From positions 1-21,536 of the forward strand of contig CAWHVG010000004.1 of NCBI GenBank assembly GCA_963832725.1: a stretch of 21,536 bases of DNA, read 5' to 3'. The translations under genes and the position numbers were made by a program. The notes under the pieces are model-generated. The model was not told the origin of the DNA. It did no database searches and worked only from the letters and a program-made list of their open reading frames with translations. Origin of the DNA: JAEZBP01 sp963832725 (GTDB lineage Bacteria > Myxococcota_A > Polyangia > Polyangiales > Sandaracinaceae). Shown piece after piece: positions 16,685-21,536 of this stretch; positions within the stretch are counted from its first letter, which is position 1; the number at the start of each line of letters is the position of its first letter.

Positions 16685-17502
16685 CGCTGGAGGACCGCGA
16701 CTACGTGTACGTCTGGGTCGACGGGGTGCACTTCAACGTGCGCCTCGAGGACGAGCGCCTCGCCGCGCTCGTCATGATCGGGGCCCGACCGGACGGCACG
16801 AAGGAGGTGATCGCGATCGAAGACGGCTACCGGGAGTCCACCGAGAGCTGGCTGTCGCTCCTGCGCGACGTGAAGGCGCGGGGGATGCGCGCGCCGGCGT
16901 TGGCGGTCGGTGACGGCGCGCTCGGCTTCTGGGCGGCGCTGCGCGAGGTCTTCCCGGAGACGCGCGAACAGCGGTGCTGGGTTCACAAGATCGCGAACGT
17001 TCTCGACAAGCTTCCCAAGAGCGTGCAGCCGCGCGCAAAATCCCATCTCCACGAGATGATGAAGGCGCCGACAAAGGCGGAGTGTGAGGAGCTGGCCGCG
17101 TCGTTTGTGAAGGAGTTCCGCGCGAAATATCCGAAGGCCACCAAGTGCCTCCAGACCGACTTCGACCGGATGACGACGCTCTTCGACTTCCCGGCGGAGC
17201 ACTGGAAGCACCTGCGCAGTACCAACCCGATCGAGTCCACCTTCGCCACCGTCAAGCTCCGGCAGCGGGTCACGAAGGGGGCCGGCTCCCGCAACGCCGG
17301 ACTCGCGATGGCCTTCAAGCTCCTCCTCATGGCCGAGCGCCGATGGCGGAAGCTGGACGGCCACGAACTCATCCCGCTCGTCCGTGCAGGCGTCACGTTC
17401 GAGGACGGGGCGCGCAAGGAGCGCCCCAGCGCAAAGCCCATCAAGTCAGCGAGGAAGTCGAAGAGGGACACGAGCGAGAGTGAGCAAAGGGACGCCGCCT
17501 GA
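16685..17502 (+). pseudogene. IS256-family transposase, 3' fragment
   Basis: Begins in frame at LEDRDYVYVWVDGVH, so all three catalytic residues are kept but roughly the first 165 residues (DNA-binding region) are absent. It ends at the same TGA as the complete copy. Substitutions against the full copy are FDRM for FGRM, ERPSAK for ERPRAK, SARKSK for SAGKSK, DTSES for DTNES and EQRDAA for EQKDAA. No start codon of its own is convincing (GTG 16705 only); presumed inactive. Confidence 0.88.
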
Positions 17503-17536
17503 TCAGCTCCGTAACCACAACTCTTGACAATAACTC
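16685..17536 (+). mobile_element. Truncated second copy of the IS256-family element, inverted
   Basis: Same 852 bp as 15034-15885 in the opposite orientation, with at least seven base differences seen. It starts exactly at the last base of the IS3 right repeat and ends with the family's terminal repeat at 17536. The other ~600 bp of the element is missing, including from the DNA left of 13966. Confidence 0.9.
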
Positions 17537-17936
17537 CGGCGGCGGCGGCGCGCTCGCCAACCTCGTAGAGGAAGGCGTCGAGGCAAGCGAGGTCCACACG
17601 AGTGCGCACCGCACCGCACCGGCAGGCGCCGTCATCGGCATCACCGATACGTTCACTGCCATCGGCGGCTCCGTGAACGCCCAATGCGCCTCGTCCGCCT
17701 TCTTCCATCGCTCCTCGAAGATGCTCGTCGAGAGGCTCGACGTGTAGACCTCGGGTGCGCTCGGAGCCGCATCGAATTTGGCTTCCAGGGCGAGGAGTTC
17801 GTCCACCGTGGGGCATCCGCGGGAGAGACAACGTCTTCACCGCGGTGCCGCAACAGATGGTCAGGGTGCGCGCTGTCACGAGCACGGCACCTCCGGCTTC
17901 GGCGCAGATCGTCGCGAGGTCCGACACGGCGGTCAC
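17537..17936 (-). pseudogene. Unknown protein coupled to the RHH-like gene, frameshifted and cut by IS256
   Basis: GTG 17936 overlaps the TGA of the upstream ribbon-helix-helix-like gene (GTGA). The N-terminus reads MTAVSDLATICAEAGGAVLV and then TARTLTICCGTAVKTLSLP. A frame break near 17815-17835 leads to PTVDELLALEAKFDAAPSAP and FEERWKKADEAHWAF. A second, compensating break near 17600-17640 leads to CRCGAVRTRVDLACLDAFLY and then EVGERAAAAG, after which the truncated IS256 copy begins. Several cysteines, no recognised domain. Since the two breaks cancel and the last frame equals the first, an assembly error pair is possible. Function unknown. Confidence 0.4.
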
Positions 17937-18139
17937 CGGGAAGGACGGGTGCGCTCGGAACGGATTGACCGGAGCCCTGCCCGGATCACGTGCAGCAGCG
18001 CGTCGGTGCGGGAGCGGATCGCAGGATCGCTGGCACGGAGCTTCTTGAGCGCCACCGCATATGGCCGCGGCAGCAGAAAGGTGACTCGGATGGCCTTGCT
18101 CGTGGGCCCTCCATACCACGCGATGTGCGTGTTGGGCAA
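17933..18139 (-). CDS. Ribbon-helix-helix-like small DNA-binding protein
   Basis: 68 residues. The core, KAIRVTFLLPRPYAVALKKL followed by RASDPAIRSRTDALLHVIRA, has a beta-strand then two helices, the layout of ribbon-helix-helix repressors. The start is uncertain: TTG 18139 is the only upstream start in frame. GGAGGG occurs within the frame near 18117 but no good start follows it. It is coupled downstream to an unknown partner and diverges from the recombination module, with direct repeats (18139-18157) at its own start. An autorepressor of the two-way promoter region is a reasonable inference. Confidence 0.5.
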   Translation of the reverse strand: MPNTHIAWYGGPTSKAIRVTFLLPRPYAVALKKLRASDPAIRSRTDALLHVIRAGLRSIRSERTRPSR

Positions 18140-18157
18140 ACATCGGCTAACATCGGC
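18139..18157. promoter_or_regulatory. Two direct copies of AACATCGGC, possible operator
   Basis: Nine-base units at 18139-18147 and 18149-18157, i.e. one helical turn apart, in the divergent gap between the RHH-like gene and the module at 18187. Such spacing is typical of tandem RHH dimers on DNA. No biochemical evidence. Confidence 0.4.
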
Positions 18158-18186
18158 ATATGGGCTGCGCTAGCATGGGGGCCAAC

Positions 18187-18937
18187 ATGATGAAGCGCCC
18201 GAAGAAGACGAAGGCGAACGACGCCCCCGCGTTGCCGGAGCTCGGCCACGTGCGGCAGCTCGTCGACGCGGGACTCTGTGTGGACGTGGTCGCCGCGGAG
18301 TTCCTCCTGGCTGAGCTTGGTGTCCGCCAGGTTCGCGGCGTGTTCTCGCGTCAAGCCTTGGTAGCTGCGCTGGAGGGACGGGACGGAGACGAGCCCGACC
18401 CTGGGGACGGTGCCGCGGCCACACTTCACGAGGGACTCGCTCGGTTCGGATTGCGCCTGGTCTCGATGACGAAGGGCCGAACGACCACCGGGAGCATCGC
18501 AGCCATCGACAAGCCGCGCGTGGTCACGGTCGAGACGGTCGGGAGCCCGCTCGTGATCGACTCGGAAGGCGCAGTTCCGGCTAGAGTCTACGTCGCCGCG
18601 CAGCGGCGCACGGGGCAGGCATATTTCCTCGCCGCGCTCGACGAGAGCGTAGCGCTCTACCTGTTCGTGCTGTCCGCGGAGGGGCGATTCTGGATTGCAC
18701 GGCGTGAGGATTCTGGAGACCTACGACGCCGAGCTCAGGGCCGCGGCGAAAGGACAGCGCGGCCGGCGCCGCTACGACGGCCACCCCGGTTTCGCCCCAT
18801 ACACCAAGCGCTCCGGGTACATCCGCGTTTGGGTCGGCCTTGGCGGCCTGCCGGCGATCGAGCCGCACCTGCGGATCGCCGATGCCACGCAGCGACTCTT
18901 CTCCAACCGTGAGAGCTGGATCGGAGGACGGCCTTGA
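18187..18937 (+). pseudogene. Unknown protein, first gene of the recombination module, frameshifted
   Basis: Start ATG 18187 (MMKRPKKTKAND) follows GGGGG at a suitable distance. The frame reads an N-terminal helical part (LPELGHVRQLVDAGLCVDVV, AAEFLLAELGVRQVRGVF), an acidic linker and a beta-rich part (VYVAAQRRTGQAYFLAALDE, YLFVLSAEGRFWIA). A one-base step near 18690-18697 leads to HGVRILETYDAELRAAAKGQ, then FAPYTKRSGYIRVWVGLGG, ending at TGA 18937 as TTGA with the next gene. The coherent tail and the coupling show the second frame is the native end. Combined length about 250 residues. I do not recognise a family; its position suggests a role in element maintenance. Confidence 0.45.
18835..18860 (+). 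repeat. 26-bp direct repeat, copy 1
   Basis: Exact copy of 19676-19701 (starts CGGCCTTGGCGGCCTG). Lies inside the coding frame reading GLGGLPAIE. Confidence 0.9.
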
Positions 18938-19305
18938 GTCTTGAAAGCGGACGCCGTGGGAGCGCGGTGATCTTCTTGAGCCGCGGAGGCGTCTCGATGA
19001 TCAAGTCTGTCGGCGGCGGCGACCCTGCCGACGCCGTGCTCGATGCCGCTCGTCGGCGCGATGCTGCGTCGACGACGACCATGTTGGGTCCGGTGAGGCT
19101 CGTGGGGCAGGCAGACGGGTCGGAGGTCTTCGATGCCTCCTGGACGGCGGGCCCCGCGGTGCGCACGCTCGATCTCGTCCGTCGCGGGTATCTCGCGCCT
19201 GAGCTGGTGAGGAGTCAGGGCCGGCTCACGCCGGCGGTGCAGCTCCTGGTCGAGCGCATCGCGGACTTCATCATGGGTGGGCCCGAGCACGTGGAGCCAA
19301 GGTGA
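18934..19305 (+). CDS. Unknown protein, second gene of the recombination module
   Basis: Starts at TTG 18934 within a TTGA overlap, with GGAGG (18922-18926) eight bases upstream; ATG 18997 inside the gene is an alternative. 123 residues, acidic-basic mix, with a C-terminal helix pair (LLVERIADFIMGGPEHVE). No transmembrane segment or catalytic motif is seen. Its stop overlaps the GTG of the serine recombinase fragment (GTGA). It could be an accessory DNA-binding protein, but nothing in the sequence proves it. Confidence 0.5.
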   Translation: MSLESGRRGSAVIFLSRGGVSMIKSVGGGDPADAVLDAARRRDAASTTTMLGPVRLVGQADGSEVFDASWTAGPAVRTLDLVRRGYLAPELVRSQGRLTPAVQLLVERIADFIMGGPEHVEPR

Positions 19306-19781
19306 GGAGAGGACGAGCAGAACCGATCCGCTGGGCCATCTACGCCCGCAAGTCGACTGACGAGCAGCTCGCGTCGACGGAGGTCCAGGTGCGCGAGGCA
19401 CGGGCGGCGATCGAGCAGCGCGGTGGTGAGTGCGACGACGCCCACGTCTACATCGACGACGCTCGAAGCCGTGCCGAGTTCAAGAATCGCCCCGCGTTGT
19501 GGCGGATGATGGCTGACGCCGTCGCGGGCCACTTCGACGCCGTGATCGTGCGCGACGAGACCCGCCTCGGTGGTGACATGCATCGCACCGGGCTGCTCAT
19601 GCCTGCCAGCGGTCATGCGCGGCCTGCCGCCCGTGCTCGTGGAGAGCGGGAAGAAGCAGCCGGCACTCCCGTTCCCGGCCTTGGCGGCCTGCCGGCGATC
19701 GTCGAGCCCGAGGCGCGAGCCGAGCTCGTGAACACCCTCGCCAGCCTCGTGCCGGCCACGGTCGGGAAGGCGATCGGATGA
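19302..19781 (+). CDS. Serine recombinase catalytic fragment joined to a short conserved-looking tail
   Basis: GTG 19302. Residues 10-95 match the resolvase N-terminal domain: IRWAIYARKSTDEQ with the nucleophile Ser18 (YxRxS), YIDDARSRAEFKNRPAL, and DAVIVRDETRLGGDMHRTGL, where R84 and R88 are candidates for the active-site arginines. After residue ~98 the domain stops; the long helix E, recombinase domain and zinc ribbon of large serine recombinases are missing. The last ~60 residues end EARAELVNTLASLVPATVGK. Between 19612 and 19680 another frame reads MRGLPPVLVESGKKQPALPF, which would join this tail after a one-base step. It may be a separate small gene fused by deletion. ATGA overlap with the next gene. 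Probably not a working recombinase alone. Confidence 0.6.
   Translation: MRRGRAEPIRWAIYARKSTDEQLASTEVQVREARAAIEQRGGECDDAHVYIDDARSRAEFKNRPALWRMMADAVAGHFDAVIVRDETRLGGDMHRTGLLMPASGHARPAARARGEREEAAGTPVPGLGGLPAIVEPEARAELVNTLASLVPATVGKAIG
19676..19701 (+). repeat. 26-bp direct repeat, copy 2
   Basis: Identical to 18835-18860, 841 bases downstream. Reads GLGGLPAIVEP within the tail of the serine recombinase fragment. Confidence 0.9.
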
Positions 19782-20173
19782 CCCGGAAGGGTCGGGGCGC
19801 CGCGATCGCAGCGGCGGAAGACGTCGACCCGGGCGTGGATGACCTCGTCGAAGTGCGAATGCTCGTCCCTCGGCGGGCGCTCGTCCAAGAGGCACCGGCG
19901 GCCGAGATGGTGTCGCAGGAGAGCTCGCTCGAGCTCTTCGGCGTGCCGCCGCGCCGGTTCCTCGAGCTCGTCCGCTCGCCGCGGTTCCCGGGGCGCGTGC
20001 TGCGCCTCGGGCGCCTCCGGCGGACCGACCTGCTTTCGTTCCTCGAGCAGGCCGACGAGACTCCGGAGGTCGTGGACGAGTCCCCGCGGCCCACACCGGC
20101 GACGTCGCTGGTGGAGCGCCTCGGGCTCGAAGAGGTGCCGCGGCCCCGGTCGCGGCGAGGGCGGAAGGGCTGA
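19778..20173 (+). CDS. Excisionase-like helix-turn-helix protein
   Basis: 131 residues, ATG 19778 in an ATGA overlap with the previous gene. Residues 50-90 (SLELFGVPPRRFLELVRSPR, then VLRLGRLRRTDLLSFLE) form a winged-helix or MerR-like HTH of the HTH_17/Xis type, in which a helix pair is followed by a basic 'gRlRrtdL..fL' wing. The N-terminus is acidic and the C-terminus basic (PRPRSRRGRKG). Its place three bases before the integrase is the usual position of a recombination directionality factor, so a role in excision is inferred. Complete. Confidence 0.6.
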   Translation: MTRKGRGAAIAAAEDVDPGVDDLVEVRMLVPRRALVQEAPAAEMVSQESSLELFGVPPRRFLELVRSPRFPGRVLRLGRLRRTDLLSFLEQADETPEVVDESPRPTPATSLVERLGLEEVPRPRSRRGRKG

Positions 20174-20176
20174 GGG

Positions 20177-21536
20177 ATGGCGCGACGCACGACCGGATCG
20201 GCGTTCTTCGCCCGTGGGAAGTTCTACGGCCGGGTCACGCTCGGCCCGGGCGATCGTCGCGCCTTCCACCTCCCGACCGCGCAGAACGAGGACGACGCTC
20301 GCGAGCGGGCCCGCATCCTCGCCGAGATGGCCGCCGAGCTCCGGAAGGCCGGACACCTCGGCTTCGCGCCGCAACTGCTCGAGGCGGCCTCCGGCGCCGC
20401 CGACGGCGACGAGCTGGACGAGGTGATCGCCACCACACGCCGGCTGTGCGCCGGCGAGCTCGCGATCAAGCCTCACTCGACGATGACCTTCCGCGAGCTC
20501 GGCGAGATGTGGACGCGCGGCGATCTCGCGGACCGGTGGCCCGACCACGTGCGCCGGAAGAAGACGGCCCACCGTGACGCGGCGCTGCTCGAGGCGCGGG
20601 TCTATCCGCTCGTCGGCGCGATCCGCCTCGCGGACTTCCGCCTCGAGCACGCGGAGGACGTGATGCGGGCGCTTCCGCCCGGCCTCGAGCCCGCGACGCG
20701 CCGGCAGCACGCCCAGGTGATCGCTCGGGTGATGAGCTTGGCGGCGTACCCGGTGCGCGCCATCGAACGGAGCCCGATCCCTCGCGGGTTTGTACCACCC
20801 CAGCGGTCCGCGAAGGCGCTGGCCTACCTGTACCCGGACGAGGATCGGGCGCTGCTCGCGTGCACCGAGGTGCCGATCGGGTGCCGCGTGCTCTTCGGCG
20901 TCCTCGATCGCGAGGGCATGCGGGCGAGCGAGGCGCGCGGGCTGACGTGGGCCGACCTCGACCTCGAGCGCGGCTCCGTCCGGCTCGACGTGAACAAGAC
21001 CAACGATCCCCGCGCGTGGGTCCTCGACCCGAGCGTGACGCGCGCCCTTCGCGCCTGGCGGGCGCTCCGCGGGAGCCCCGCCGACGACGAGCTCGTGTTC
21101 GCCGAGGTCGGCCTGAACTGGAATCAGGCCGCGCCCATCTTCCGCCGGCACCTCCGGGTGGCCGGCGTGACCCGCTCCGAGCTCTTCGAGCGGACCGCGA
21201 CGCGTCTCCCCGTGCGGGTGCATGACCTCCGGGGTACCTTCGTCGCGCTCGCGACCGGACGGACCGAGTCGTGGGTGGCGGACCGAACCGGGCACAAGTC
21301 GAGCACGATGATCAACGGCTACCGACGGCAGGCACGCCACGCGACCGAGCTCGGCCTCGGCTGGCTGACCCCGCTCGACGTGGCGATCCCGGAGCTCGCG
21401 GCGGCCGCCGCCGAGGGCGGACCGGGGGGCAGCCCGGAGGGAGCAAACGGCAACGAATCGGCAACAGGGGCCGTTTTGGCCCCGATCGGAGGGGTTGGCG
21501 GCAGCGCCTATCCCCTGAGAATCACTCCACTTAGGC
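20177..21536 (+). CDS. Tyrosine recombinase (integrase), open at the right window edge
   Basis: ATG 20177 follows GGAAGG; 453 codons are read without a stop to the last base. The N-terminal ~100 residues resemble an arm-binding region. Residues 105-200 are the SAM-like core-binding domain (TFRELGEMWTRGDLADRW). The catalytic domain shows all six family residues: EGMRASEARGL (R249), VNKTNDPRAW (K274), VRVHDLRGTF (H349, R352), DRTGHKS (H373) and the nucleophile in INGYRRQ (Y382). After the tyrosine the frame goes on for 70 Ala/Gly-rich codons, longer than usual. It lies just downstream of the excisionase-like gene and should catalyse integration of the element at an attachment site beyond the window or overlapping its 3' end. 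Active on sequence grounds. Confidence 0.9.
   Translation, partial: MARRTTGSAFFARGKFYGRVTLGPGDRRAFHLPTAQNEDDARERARILAEMAAELRKAGHLGFAPQLLEAASGAADGDELDEVIATTRRLCAGELAIKPHSTMTFRELGEMWTRGDLADRWPDHVRRKKTAHRDAALLEARVYPLVGAIRLADFRLEHAEDVMRALPPGLEPATRRQHAQVIARVMSLAAYPVRAIERSPIPRGFVPPQRSAKALAYLYPDEDRALLACTEVPIGCRVLFGVLDREGMRASEARGLTWADLDLERGSVRLDVNKTNDPRAWVLDPSVTRALRAWRALRGSPADDELVFAEVGLNWNQAAPIFRRHLRVAGVTRSELFERTATRLPVRVHDLRGTFVALATGRTESWVADRTGHKSSTMINGYRRQARHATELGLGWLTPLDVAIPELAAAAAEGGPGGSPEGANGNESATGAVLAPIGGVGGSAYPLRITPLR
21467..21483. other. GC-rich hairpin inside the end of the integrase frame
   Basis: Perfect stem GGGGCC/GGCCCC with loop GTTTT. No U-tract after it, so a terminator is doubtful; it lies in frame with the integrase. 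Confidence 0.35.

Noticed and set aside
16983..18143. 386-residue minus frame fusing the RHH region to IS256
   Set aside because: It reads through three unrelated segments; only the part at 17537-17936 is considered, with frame changes.
19613..21340. 575-residue minus-strand frame
   Set aside because: Antisense shadow of the excisionase and integrase genes, which have clear motifs.
1..21536. tRNA, rRNA or CRISPR array
   Set aside because: No cloverleaf ends, conserved rRNA segments or regularly spaced repeats were noticed by eye; a covariance search could still find a tRNA near the integrase.

Overview
The window is very GC-rich and dense in coding frames. Two secreted lipoproteins, one with an Asp-Ala-Gly-rich linker after the lipobox, point to a myxobacterium (Myxococcota, Sandaracinus-like). 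This assignment is inference from protein style. The content is that of an accessory region: the integrase-bearing end of an integrated element or genomic island, heavily colonised by insertion sequences and full of broken genes.

Layout. 1-2725: decayed accessory genes. These are a DUF932 phage/plasmid-type protein, a small helix-turn-helix protein, a remnant with an LRAT-type NCEHF motif, a shortened protein resembling the N-terminus of SNF2-family (DISARM DrmD-like) helicases, and a coupled Mrr-like restriction endonuclease cut off by an IS. 2726-4848: a two-ORF insertion sequence with 25-bp terminal inverted repeats and an unusual DDE transposase. 4849 to about 6038: a truncated IS66-family element that has cut the end of a zinc-ribbon membrane protein. 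6830-13429: cargo or chromosomal genes, namely an HNH nuclease with a PUA/EVE-like N-terminal domain, a DUF6880-like helical-repeat protein, a membrane-anchored protein, a multi-pass membrane protein and two beta-propeller lipoproteins. 13966-17536: a nest of insertion sequences, with a complete IS256-family element (9-bp target duplication) inside an IS3-family element, which itself abuts an inverted, truncated second copy of the same IS256 element. 17537-18139: a ribbon-helix-helix-like gene and its coupled partner, the latter cut by the IS256 remnant.

18187-21536: a right-end recombination module of five genes joined by stop/start overlaps (TTGA, GTGA, ATGA) or a 3-bp gap. They are two unknown proteins, a serine-recombinase catalytic fragment, an excisionase-like protein and a tyrosine integrase with the full R-K-H-R-H-Y set. 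The integrase reads open to the window edge.

Single-base frame breaks are frequent in non-IS genes but absent from the youngest IS copies (IS3/IS256). This favours real decay of an old island over uniform sequencing error, although errors cannot be excluded. No rRNA, tRNA or CRISPR array was recognised.
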